DNA of 64,000 nt from Floridanema aerugineum (GTDB taxonomy: Bacteria; Cyanobacteriota; Cyanobacteriia; Cyanobacteriales; Aerosakkonemataceae): NCBI RefSeq assembly GCF_041929345.1, contig NZ_JBHFNQ010000170.1, forward strand, positions 1 through 64,000. Reading direction: 5' to 3'. Below are positions 23,531-32,000 of this stretch, piece after piece. The notes under the pieces are model-generated. The model had not been told where the DNA came from and did no database searches. It saw only the letters and a program-made list of their open reading frames with translations. Numbering within the stretch: position 1 is the first letter of the stretch; each line of letters opens with the position of its first letter. The position numbers and the translations under genes are program-made.

Positions 23531-24481
23531 TTATCCATCCTCCGCACTGGTTAAATACTTAAATAGATACTTTACTAAATCTTCCCGTTCTGTGCCTATA
23601 GGTACTCGTTCTTGGGTTACTAAATAAATAGCATTAAGCAATTGGTCAGTTGCCAAGTCGCCTTGACGATTAGGATCTTCTCGTTTAGAAAGAAACTCTT
23701 TAATCAGAACTTTAGCTTGCTCAGATACTTCTTTACCTAAATGTGCAGTGACAATTTTTTCTAATGCCGATCGATCTGGTTCTGGCATATTCAAACGCAA
23801 ACAGCGCCGCAAGAAAGGCGGAGGAAAATCCCGTTCCCCGTTGCTAGTTAAAACCACAAAAGGAAAAGAAGTACAGCGAATTCTCCCTTGCTGAATTTCA
23901 AAAGTTGCATCATCAGAATAAGCAGTACTAACTGTAATTTGAGGGTAATTTTGAGCAACTCGCTGAAGTTCTGGAATCAGAAACTCTCCTTCTTCAAAAA
24001 TATGAAGTAAGTCGTTTGGTAAGTCAATATCACTTTTGTCAATTTCATCAATTAGTAATGCTCTTGGTCGAGTTGAAGGTAGTAATGCTGTACCTAATGG
24101 CCCCAAACGGATATACTTACCAATATTTTCTAAATTGTCTTTGCCTTGTTCTTGTAATCGACCGATCGCATCGTAACTATATAATCCATCTTTCAAAGTA
24201 GTGCGAGTAGTAATTGACCAAGTAAGAACTTCTCCTAATTTCAACTCATGAGCAACTGCGTAAGCAAGGGATGTTTTTCCTGTCCCGGGTTTTCCAGTTA
24301 CTAGCAAAGGTCGCCGTAAATATAAAGCTGCATTTACTAGATCGATCGCCTCTTTCCGCGCCTGAAAAGTTGCTCCCCGATCCTGTTTTTGGTCAAATTT
24401 TCGCCAACTTGGAGCAGCAGGTAAACTGTCAATATCGTCGTGAGGTTCTTTAGTTCCTTTAAAAATTTTCCAGTCATTCAT
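23531..24481 (-). CDS. MoxR-type AAA+ ATPase of the VMAP system
   Basis: 316 residues. Walker A is GKPGTGKTSLAYAVAHEL (about 61-78), Walker B RALLIDEIDKSDIDLPNDLL, and sensor 1 VVLTSNGERDFPPPFLRRCL with the arginine finger region, as in MoxR-class AAA+ proteins. It sits between the VMAP gene (stop 12 bp upstream of its start) and the SAV_2336-FGE gene (2 bp downstream). Together they form the vWA-MoxR-VMAP trio described as a class of NTP-dependent biological conflict systems. It is expected to remodel or gate the partner proteins using ATP. All core ATPase motifs look intact. Confidence 0.88.
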   Translation of the reverse strand: MNDWKIFKGTKEPHDDIDSLPAAPSWRKFDQKQDRGATFQARKEAIDLVNAALYLRRPLLVTGKPGTGKTSLAYAVAHELKLGEVLTWSITTRTTLKDGLYSYDAIGRLQEQGKDNLENIGKYIRLGPLGTALLPSTRPRALLIDEIDKSDIDLPNDLLHIFEEGEFLIPELQRVAQNYPQITVSTAYSDDATFEIQQGRIRCTSFPFVVLTSNGERDFPPPFLRRCLRLNMPEPDRSALEKIVTAHLGKEVSEQAKVLIKEFLSKREDPNRQGDLATDQLLNAIYLVTQERVPIGTEREDLVKYLFKYLTSAEDG

Positions 24482-24492
24482 AAGATAGAATT

Positions 24493-25926
24493 TTATGGCA
24501 TTAATAGTGGTGTAACATCAGGCGGTAAACGGTGCGGATCTTCCCAAAGTAACGCTAAATGTGCGCCAATATGAGGTTCACCGTTAGATATAAACGCTTC
24601 TGTACGACAGTTTTGCACTGAATTTTGCAGTTCGGCAATTTTGCAATTAAGTACTTGATTTAAGGCATTTTGACAATCAATTTCTAAATTCTGTCTCAAC
24701 CATACTGCAACAGGTGCTGCCGATTGCAGAATTGCATTAAATACATTACCTTGGACAGATAGGTTAGGTACAGCAGTCATCTGACATCCCAAAATGTTTT
24801 CGCTATTTTTGTCTGTCAATCTTACATATAGCTCTCTCCAGTGACAATCTCCAGATATAAATAATTCGGTGCAAGGTGAGCAACTTAATTTATTAAGTTG
24901 AAGCCACTTCTTTTCCCATTCTTTACGTTTCCGAAGATAAGGTAAAGAAAGACGTTCTTCGGAACGAACAACTACTCTGTATTCTACTCCGATCGGCAAT
25001 TCTAGTGATTCTTTAATTAGCCATTGATCTACTTCATGGTTAAACAGGTTGTGAGGTAAAAATAATTCAATTGTTAAATCGCTTTGAGCGCAACGATTTC
25101 CACCACATTCTATGAGTAACGATGGCAAAACTTCATCAGAAATTTCAGTTAATGTAAACGTCGAATTTTCTAATTTTGGCAGTAAAAGCGGCTCTTTCTC
25201 CCAATTTATACCCGTTTGTCCAGATGTCCCAGATGCAAACCAAGCTCGGACAAAGTAATGATTTATTTCTTGAGGCGCTGTTTTTAACCAAATCATCAAG
25301 TAAAAACTTTCAGACTTTGGCTGAGGGTTAATTCGATCTAAAAGTTGTTGAATGTCAGGAACTTTGGAATTAAGCCAAGCTTCAAGACTTTGCTGCATTG
25401 ATGAGGGAATATCTGGATCTACTATCAATCGAGCCACAAACTGAAAGATAGTTTCATAGCCAATTTCACCAGGCGGGATGTCTTGTAAATCTACCAAAAT
25501 TTCCAGTAATTCAGTAACAGCAGGACGAGTCCATCCAGGCGGAAGACAAGCATGATAAGCAGCAATCAGTCTTTCCAGTGGAAAAACTTCATCGCTGGTT
25601 AAAATATTGACTAATTCTGGGTATTTGAGTTTTTGCTGTTTCGGCTTACGACTACTTTCTATAACAGCAGATTCATAGTGGTTTTCCTCTAGATCGAGGT
25701 TGAGGCTACTGAATAATTTATGGATATTACTGAGGGTAGCAGGGTCTTTAGCTTGTCTAATTTTAGCTACTGTATCGCGACTAATTCCCGCGTCTTCTGC
25801 TAACTTTTTGGCACTAATTTCTCGTCGAGAGATTTCTTCCTCCAAAAGTTTTTGTCCTTCGGAAGTTAACCGACACTGCTTTTCATTGCGCTTTTTCCGA
25901 TCGCCAATTGAGGAAAGATTTACCAC
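24493..25926 (-). CDS. VMAP (vWA-MoxR-associated) protein with N-terminal HTH
   Basis: 477 residues from GTG 25926. Residues about 20-75 form a Cro/C1-like HTH (EISAKKLAEDAGISRDTVAK, then IRQAKDPATLSNIHKLFSSL). A helical middle (LERLIAAYHACLPPGWTRPA, QFVARLIVDPDIPSSMQQSL) precedes a C-terminal VMAP-C-type domain ending APVAVWLRQNLEIDCQ ... HIGAHLALLWEDPHRLPPD, whose LLWEDPxRLPP ending is characteristic. It is the first gene of the operon, so the HTH may give autoregulation. In described ternary systems VMAP bridges vWA/MoxR to an effector through a variable N-terminal domain; here that place is taken by the HTH in place of a protease. Confidence 0.78.
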   Translation of the reverse strand: MVNLSSIGDRKKRNEKQCRLTSEGQKLLEEEISRREISAKKLAEDAGISRDTVAKIRQAKDPATLSNIHKLFSSLNLDLEENHYESAVIESSRKPKQQKLKYPELVNILTSDEVFPLERLIAAYHACLPPGWTRPAVTELLEILVDLQDIPPGEIGYETIFQFVARLIVDPDIPSSMQQSLEAWLNSKVPDIQQLLDRINPQPKSESFYLMIWLKTAPQEINHYFVRAWFASGTSGQTGINWEKEPLLLPKLENSTFTLTEISDEVLPSLLIECGGNRCAQSDLTIELFLPHNLFNHEVDQWLIKESLELPIGVEYRVVVRSEERLSLPYLRKRKEWEKKWLQLNKLSCSPCTELFISGDCHWRELYVRLTDKNSENILGCQMTAVPNLSVQGNVFNAILQSAAPVAVWLRQNLEIDCQNALNQVLNCKIAELQNSVQNCRTEAFISNGEPHIGAHLALLWEDPHRLPPDVTPLLMP

Positions 25927-26239
25927 GCCTAACTCCTAAGTGCGGATGATCGGCATATTGTTGTAGATGAGCCGCTATTTTTAAGGTTCTCGCTTATAAA
26001 AACATTTCTCTGGTTGGCTTTCCAGATTTTCCCATATTTCCAGAAATTGCCGATCGTCCCCATGAGATCATCCTCAGTTTCACTTGGCGAACCGCTTAAG
26101 CTTATGTTATCTAAGCGTTTGGACTGTTTGTTCCTTATTTTACAAGACTTACAGCTTTTTAACGTAGCGGCTGGAATAAGTAGGTTCCCTGAAAGACGCT
26201 GAACAAATTTTTTTGTTGGAGAAATGGGAGAGAAGCCTA
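25927..26239. other. Divergent intergenic region between the VMAP operon and the small secreted peptide
   Basis: No gene seen. Promoters for the leftward VMAP operon and the rightward peptide gene must lie here, but I cannot assign -35/-10 boxes with confidence. No strong repeats. Confidence 0.4.
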
Positions 26240-26449
26240 ATGTTTAAGACAATTTATTTTACTACTACCTGTATGGCGATCGGTTTAACTGTTTTCGCTC
26301 CTAACCAGTCAGCACAAGCAATTCCTCAGTTAACTTCTCCTGAGAATGTGACTAGGAGTAGAGATAAATTCCCTGTAGTCTATCAATTCAATTATGATAA
26401 CTGTCCAACGAACTCACCCCGCTCTTGTGTACCCGGAGGAAGTAGATAA
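26240..26449 (+). CDS. Small secreted peptide, cysteine-containing
   Basis: 69 residues from ATG 26240, preceded by a GGGAGAG ribosome-binding site; an earlier in-frame start would put nine charged residues before the signal peptide. MFKTIYFTTTCMAIGLTVFA is a signal sequence with likely cleavage after SAQA. The mature part is about 40 residues, with YQFNYDNCPTNSPRSCVPGG at the end, giving two Cys that could form a disulfide. The TAA stop (26447-26449) overlaps the left end of a MITE, so the original C-terminus may have been longer. Family not recognised. Confidence 0.55.
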   Translation: MFKTIYFTTTCMAIGLTVFAPNQSAQAIPQLTSPENVTRSRDKFPVVYQFNYDNCPTNSPRSCVPGGSR

Positions 26450-26673
26450 CTCAAGTTGTTAGTTATATTAGACATCTCCAGAAATTAAAGGTACATTACT
26501 TGGAACCTTTGTAGAGACGTTGTATACAACGTCTCTACAATCTTTGAAAGGAGAAGTCTATTGAGTAGGGTGCTCAACTAGACCCAAAATTAGTGACGAT
26601 CTCCAAAATTTTACTATTCTGAGCACCCTACAGCCTGAAAAATTTCGGAAAATTAATAACTAGCAACTTGCTT
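26448..26673. repeat. MITE copy 1 (AACTCAAGTTG ... CAACTTGCTTT ends)
   Basis: Left end AACTCAAGTTGTTAGTTAT (26448-26466), right end ATAACTAGCAACTTGCTTT (26655-26673), about 14 of 18 matched. Inside are an AGACATCTCC half-repeat and a 28-bp palindrome. No open frame. A second, shorter member is at 27066-27199, and single ends occur near 885. Confidence 0.65.
26511..26538. repeat. 28-bp perfect palindrome of the GTAGAGACGTT family
   Basis: Half-site GTAGAGACGTTGTA followed by its exact reverse complement. A longer member of the family (34 bp) lies inside the kinase gene at 32165-32198. Confidence 0.75.
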
Positions 26674-26713
26674 TATACTGTTCACGGTCATAGAGCGAGC
26701 TTTTTTTAACCCA

Positions 26714-26808
26714 GTAGGGCTAAGCATTCCGGCAATAATTTGTTGGTTATCGCCAAATATATGTACCGGAATGCTGATGCCTACGGCACGCTACGCGAAC
26801 GCCCCTAC
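26714..26808. repeat. Hairpin element with a short dispersed repeat nested in its right arm
   Basis: Left arm GTAGGGCTAAGCATTCCGG (26714-26732). The right arm starts CCGGAATGCT (26766-26775), is interrupted by a 25-bp GC-rich repeat (26776-26800, GATGCCTACGGCACGCTACG then CGAAC) and resumes GCCCCTAC (26801-26808). The uninterrupted relative of this hairpin is at 56952-57024. Confidence 0.6.
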
Positions 26809-27065
26809 AAATCAAAAACAACAGTTTGTGACCGCGCCGAGTATAGATAAAAAATTTTTTTCTATTTAGTTGCATAGCTAACAGCTGCTCAGAACTATAT
26901 AGGGTCGAGTGAAGGCTCTTAGCTGTTTTTCAGGCAGATGTAACTTACACTTTTCATCTGCGATCGAGCCACTAATAACAGTTATTCGGCTTAGCAACCG
27001 AACTAATTTCTGTTGATTTAGATTTAAGAATTCACTTCAGGAGTTGCACCAACCATAGTTTAATA

Positions 27066-27199
27066 ACGCAAGTTGCTAGTTATATCGCGTAAGGTGTGTC
27101 AGACACCAAAATGCCTGGTAAATCACCAGAAATTTCCGCCTAGTTACGCACCCTACAACCCACAAAATTACCGAAAATTAATAAGTAGCAACTTGAGTT
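27066..27199. repeat. MITE copy 2
   Basis: Left end ACGCAAGTTGCTAGTTAT (27066-27083), right end ATAAGTAGCAACTTGAGTT (27181-27199). The inner right part (CACCCTACA...CCGAAAATTAATAA) is shared with copy 1. Non-coding. Confidence 0.65.
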
Positions 27200-27329
27200 A
27201 ATAGAAGATTTTGATTCAGCAGAATCGAAGTTACTAAGGTTATTACCTTGGTAGTAAAAATTTACTTACGCTTCTGAGAATCAGAATCTAACGGATTTAA
27301 TTATGAAGAAGAAGGAAGGAGCAGGAATT

Positions 27330-30300
27330 ATGGCTAAAGATTTGGAAACTTCCCAGATGTTAGATAACCAACAATTAGGTCTGTCCAAAGAAACCAATCA
27401 ACGCCAAGATGATCATCTGCGAAACTCAGGTGAACCAAGTTTAATGCAACGTCCTGAGTACGTAGACCAACAACTGATCGTTAAGTTTAAAACAGGAGTT
27501 TCTAGCAACGCAATTAACGCTCTTAAACAAAGTTTGCAAGCTGAAGTCGTAAAAAAGACAGAAACTTCAGGTGTCGAACTTTGGGATATCAAAGCTACTA
27601 GTGTAGAAAATGCGATCGCCACATATCGCAACAGTTCTATAGTGGAATACATTGAACCTAACTACATTGTTTCCCTTGATAAAACTATCCCTAATGACCC
27701 CAGTTTTAATCAACTTTGGGGATTAAATAATACTGGACAAACAGGCGGAACCGCAGATGCAGATATCGATGCAGCAGAAGCTTGGGATTTAACAACTGGT
27801 TCTGATGTTTTAGTTGGAGTAATTGATACTGGAGTTGATTACAATCATCCAGATTTAGTAGATAATATTTGGACAAATCCCGGAGAAATCGCTGGAGATG
27901 GCATCGACAATGATGGCAATGGATTTGTTGATGATATTCACGGTTATGACTTTGTAAATAATGACGGCGACCCTTTTGATGATGATGGTCATGGAACGCA
28001 CGTTGCGGGAACAATAGCTGCTAGTGGAAATAACGGAACTGGCGTTTCAGGTGTTAATTGGTCAGCCAAAATTATGGGACTAAAGTTCCTCGATGCTACA
28101 GGTAGTGGCACCACTTTTGGCGCAATTCAAGCAGTTGAATACTCCACAATGATGGGAGTTCAATTAACTAATAATAGTTGGGGTGGTGGTGGTTATTCCC
28201 AAGCATTGTATGATGCGATCGCCGCTGCTGGTGTAGCTGGACAATTATTCATCGCCGCCGCTGGAAATGATAGCAACGACAACGACGCAAACCCTCATTA
28301 TCCTTCTAGCTACGACTTAGATAATATCATTGCGGTTGCTTCCACCGACCATAACGATCAATTATCCGGTTTTTCTAATTTTGGACAAACATCAGTAGAC
28401 TTAGCTGCGCCTGGATCGGCTATTTACAGCACTACTCCGGGAAACACTTACAGCACTTACAGCGGAACTTCAATGGCAACTCCCCATGTTTCAGGTGTTG
28501 CTAGTCTCCTGTGGTCACAATTTCCCGGAATGTCTGCTACACAGGTAAAAAATCGGATTTTGAACTCGGTAGATCCGATCGCTGCTTTAGATGGCAAAAC
28601 GTTTACAGGTGGACGACTGAATGCTTTCCGTGCGATCGCAGAAGTCAACACAGGTGGTATTACTGGTACTAAATGGAACGATCAAGACGCTGATGGTATC
28701 AAAGATGCCAACGAACCCGGACTTGCAAATTGGACAATCTTTTTAGATCAAAACAACAATGGTGTTCTTGATTCTCAAATCAGTACAATTGCATCTAATG
28801 ACATTCCAAAAAACATCGTTGACAATCAAACTGTTACCTCTAACTTAGTTGTTACTGGTTTAGGAAAAGCGATCGAAGATGTCAACGTCAAATTGAATAT
28901 TAACCACACTTGGGATACTGACTTAGACGTATTTCTCGTCAGTCCATCAGGAACAGAAATTCAATTATTCACCGATGTTGGTAGCAATGGAGATAACTTC
29001 ATTAATACAATCTTAGATGATGAAGCTGCTACATCAATTACTGCTGGTTTTGCACCTTTTACTGGTACCTTTCGACCAGAAGGATTACTATCAGCTTTAG
29101 ATGGACAAGATCCCAACGGCACTTGGAAATTAAAAATTACCGATGATGAATTGGGGGATGTTGGTACTCTCAACAATTGGTCGTTGGAAATTACCGCACC
29201 AGAAGCATCAACTCAAACCGATGCTAATGGCAACTATACCTTCTCTGGTTTGCAACCCGGTACTTATACTATTGCCGAAAAACAAAAACCAGGATGGGGA
29301 CAAACCTTTCCCAGTGGAAATGGTACTCACACATTTAGCGTCGCTTCCAATCAAATTGTTCAGAATGTTGATTTCGGCAACCGTGACCTCAGCGTTGGTC
29401 TAATTCAAGGTAAAAAATGGAACGATATTGATGGTGATGGCATACAGGATGCTGGTGAACCTGGTTTAGAAGGATGGACAGTTTATCTCGATCAAAATAA
29501 CAATGGAACATTCGATCAAGATATTACTAATGTGAGTTCTTCCGATGTTCCTAAATCAATTCCTGATTATACTCCTGTAATTTCGCAATTGAATGTTAGT
29601 GGTTTAAGTAATGCGATCGCAGATGTCAACGTCACCTTAAATATTAACCACACTTGGAACGCTGACTTAGACCTATTCCTCATCAGTCCATCAGGAACAG
29701 AAATTGAACTATTTACCGATGTCGGTGGTAGTAGCGACAACTTCAACAATACCACTTTAGATGATGAAGCAACTACATCAATTACTGCTGGAGTTGCACC
29801 CTTTAGCGGTACATTCAAACCAGAAGGATTACTATCAGCTTTAGACGGAGAAAATGCCAATGGGACTTGGCAATTAAAAATTACCGATGATGAATTGGGG
29901 GATGTTGGTACACTAAACAACTGGTCATTGAATATTACTACCGCAGAAACATCAACTCAAACCGATTCTAACGGCAATTATACATTCACCAACTTGCAAC
30001 CCAATACTTACACTGTTGGCGAAGTTCAACAATCAGGATGGCAGCAAACTTTCCCAGATGGAAACGGAACTCACTCTGTAAATTTAGCCGCAGGTGAAAT
30101 TGCATCTAATAATAATTTTGGCAACCAAGTATTGCCAGGAAAAATTAGTGGTGTTAAGTGGAATGATGCTGATGGAGATGGCGAGTTAGATGCTTCTGAA
30201 GCTAAATTATCTGGTTGGACAATCTTCTTAGATAACAATCAAAATGGTGAGTTAGATGCAGGTGAAATCTCCACTGTTACCAATGCACAAGGCAAATACG

Positions 30301-31637
30301 AATTTACCAATTTAGCTGCCGGAACTTACGCCGTTACTGAAGTATTAAAACCCGGTTGGATACAAACTTCTCCCACAGCTTTATCTAATCCTGGTTTTGA
30401 AACCGGAGATTTCAAAAATTGGCAAACGTTAGGCAACAAAAAAATTGAAACATCTGCCTTTAATTCTGGCCCAAAAGAAGGTACTTATCAAGCATTGTTA
30501 ACCAATGGCGTAGGTTCAGTGAGCGATACGAATTTAGAAACTTCGTTGAATTTAAGTTCTGGTAGTTTAGATGCTTTAGGCAATGGTAACGCTACAGAAG
30601 GTTCTGTTATTCAACGCACAGTTACCGTAACTGCTGGTGCCAAATTAACTTTTGATTGGAACTTCTTGACTTCAGAAGGAACACCGAGTTTTTACAATGA
30701 TTTTAGCTTTGTGGCAATAAGTTCCGACACCACAACTGATACCATCAGCACATTAGCTAATACCAACAATTCTTTCACACCTTCTTCAACTATTTTCCCC
30801 AAAGAAACGGGATTTGGTACGTTCTCTTACACCTTCACCAATCCAGGAACTTATACCATTGGAGTTGGGGTGATGGATGTAGCAGATAGCGGCGTAAATT
30901 CTGCCGTCCTAGTAGATAATTTCTCACTAACCGATAGTGAAGGTAATCCTTTACCTGGTTCTCACACCGTAGAATCCGGCCCAGGTTTAGTGGTAGAAAA
31001 TGTGAATTTTGGCAATCAACAGGTTGACTTTACTCCACCAAATGCACCTATTTTTGGTACACCAAATAATGATGTATTAGACATTTTTAATGCGCCAGTT
31101 ATTGTGTTTGCTGGTGATGGTAACGACATTGTTGATGCTTCGACTAGCACAGGTGGAAATAGCCTTTATGGAGGTAGTGGAAATGATGAATTGTACGCTA
31201 GCACTAATGACCGATTGTTTGGTGAAGCTGGCGATGATATTCTTGATGCTTCTGTAGGTTCTGGTAATAACAGATTGTACGGTGGCAATGGTGCAGATTC
31301 TTTATTTGCTGGCAGTAATGATTATTTATTTGCTGGTAATGGCGATGATGTCATGTTTGCTGGTAGTGGCAATAATACTTTAATTGGTGGTAGTGGTGTC
31401 GATCAATTTTGGATTGCTAATGCCAGTGTTCCCACTTCCGAAAATGTCATTATTGATTTGGAAATTGGTGTTGATTTAATTGGAATTGGTGGACTTTCAG
31501 GAGTTAATAGCTTTGCAGATATTTCCTTAGTACAAACTGGGGATGATACTCGGATTAGTGCTTTGGGTAATAACCTAGCTTTGTTAAAGAATATCCAGGC
31601 AAGTGCTTTAAGTACTTCTAATTTTGTGTTTGTTTGA
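27330..31637 (+). CDS. Subtilisin-like (S8) RTX protease with nested P-domains in SdrD-B-like repeats
   Basis: 1435 residues from ATG 27330, which has GGAG about ten bases upstream (an earlier in-frame ATG at 27303 is possible). There is no signal peptide. A propeptide (QLIVKFKTGVSSNAINAL...IEPNYIV) precedes the S8 domain with catalytic Asp166 (GVIDTGVDYNHPDL), His221 (DGHGTHVAGT) and Ser381 (SGTSMATPHVSG). Then come three SdrD-B-like beta modules (KWNDQDADGIKDANEPGL...GNYTFSGLQPGTYTIAE), the first two each interrupted by a proprotein-convertase P-domain (NINHTWDTDLDVFLVSPSGT, PNGTWKLKITDDELGDVGTL). Calcium-binding GGxGxD-type RTX repeats and a C-terminal block follow, indicating type I secretion. 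A hairpin at 31673 follows the stop and may terminate transcription. Confidence 0.9.
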   Translation: MAKDLETSQMLDNQQLGLSKETNQRQDDHLRNSGEPSLMQRPEYVDQQLIVKFKTGVSSNAINALKQSLQAEVVKKTETSGVELWDIKATSVENAIATYRNSSIVEYIEPNYIVSLDKTIPNDPSFNQLWGLNNTGQTGGTADADIDAAEAWDLTTGSDVLVGVIDTGVDYNHPDLVDNIWTNPGEIAGDGIDNDGNGFVDDIHGYDFVNNDGDPFDDDGHGTHVAGTIAASGNNGTGVSGVNWSAKIMGLKFLDATGSGTTFGAIQAVEYSTMMGVQLTNNSWGGGGYSQALYDAIAAAGVAGQLFIAAAGNDSNDNDANPHYPSSYDLDNIIAVASTDHNDQLSGFSNFGQTSVDLAAPGSAIYSTTPGNTYSTYSGTSMATPHVSGVASLLWSQFPGMSATQVKNRILNSVDPIAALDGKTFTGGRLNAFRAIAEVNTGGITGTKWNDQDADGIKDANEPGLANWTIFLDQNNNGVLDSQISTIASNDIPKNIVDNQTVTSNLVVTGLGKAIEDVNVKLNINHTWDTDLDVFLVSPSGTEIQLFTDVGSNGDNFINTILDDEAATSITAGFAPFTGTFRPEGLLSALDGQDPNGTWKLKITDDELGDVGTLNNWSLEITAPEASTQTDANGNYTFSGLQPGTYTIAEKQKPGWGQTFPSGNGTHTFSVASNQIVQNVDFGNRDLSVGLIQGKKWNDIDGDGIQDAGEPGLEGWTVYLDQNNNGTFDQDITNVSSSDVPKSIPDYTPVISQLNVSGLSNAIADVNVTLNINHTWNADLDLFLISPSGTEIELFTDVGGSSDNFNNTTLDDEATTSITAGVAPFSGTFKPEGLLSALDGENANGTWQLKITDDELGDVGTLNNWSLNITTAETSTQTDSNGNYTFTNLQPNTYTVGEVQQSGWQQTFPDGNGTHSVNLAAGEIASNNNFGNQVLPGKISGVKWNDADGDGELDASEAKLSGWTIFLDNNQNGELDAGEISTVTNAQGKYEFTNLAAGTYAVTEVLKPGWIQTSPTALSNPGFETGDFKNWQTLGNKKIETSAFNSGPKEGTYQALLTNGVGSVSDTNLETSLNLSSGSLDALGNGNATEGSVIQRTVTVTAGAKLTFDWNFLTSEGTPSFYNDFSFVAISSDTTTDTISTLANTNNSFTPSSTIFPKETGFGTFSYTFTNPGTYTIGVGVMDVADSGVNSAVLVDNFSLTDSEGNPLPGSHTVESGPGLVVENVNFGNQQVDFTPPNAPIFGTPNNDVLDIFNAPVIVFAGDGNDIVDASTSTGGNSLYGGSGNDELYASTNDRLFGEAGDDILDASVGSGNNRLYGGNGADSLFAGSNDYLFAGNGDDVMFAGSGNNTLIGGSGVDQFWIANASVPTSENVIIDLEIGVDLIGIGGLSGVNSFADISLVQTGDDTRISALGNNLALLKNIQASALSTSNFVFV

Positions 31638-32000
31638 GTAGCTTGTTGTAGCCTCTAGATTAAGAGTGTTACCTGGAGTTGAAACTATCGCACCGTAGTG
31701 CGATAGTCTCAACTCCAGAGGTCAGGCTAGCCAACTTTCAGTAGACCGAAAAGTTTTGCGATCGCCACAGAAGATCGAGTCTGTATTGGCTCAAATCCCA
31801 AAATCAATGTATTTTTGAATACATTTTCCTGATTACAGTAACAGATGTGTGGGTGGTTTATAAATATAAAAAGGGAAGCGACGACAAAATGGTATTGAAC
31901 TTTTTGCGTATGCGGTTTATGAACCAAATTTATCTTTAGCTTTTATTTATGATAATTATCGAATACGCTTCGTCGGGATGGGGTCGGGGTAATCCTCCCA
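31638..32000. other. Intergenic region after the protease gene
   Basis: Contains the 46-nt hairpin at 31673-31718 and otherwise AT-rich DNA. The left end of the neighbouring kinase pseudogene is expected here, but the usual GLGLAIC-type kinase ending is not found in any frame I checked. Confidence 0.4.
31673..31718 (+). terminator. Long hairpin after the protease gene, possible terminator or REP
   Basis: Arms of 21 nt (CTGGAGTTGAAACTATCGCA...) pair with one mismatch around a 4-nt CGTA loop, 35 bp after the protease stop. There is no T-run after it, so a repetitive palindrome that stabilises mRNA or blocks read-through is as likely as a classical intrinsic terminator. Confidence 0.5.

Larger units (their letters stand above)
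26450..27329. other. 880-bp gene-free stretch filled with repeats
   Basis: No coding frame supported. It holds MITE copy 1, a 28-bp palindrome, a nested hairpin/short-repeat element, and MITE copy 2, then about 130 bp before the protease gene that should contain its promoter. Confidence 0.6.

Noticed and set aside
18369..26200. DGR reverse transcriptase or template repeat near the putative targets
   Set aside because: No reading frame with RT motifs and no adenine-rich second copy of the variable region was seen on either strand; a DGR must be elsewhere if it exists.
26440..27200. Possible CRISPR-like array of palindromes
   Set aside because: The repeats differ in sequence and length and there are no evenly spaced spacers; they are MITE and REP elements.
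31727..31927. 66-residue frame on the - strand after the protease gene
   Set aside because: Composition is unlike genes nearby and there is no ribosome-binding site or family pattern.
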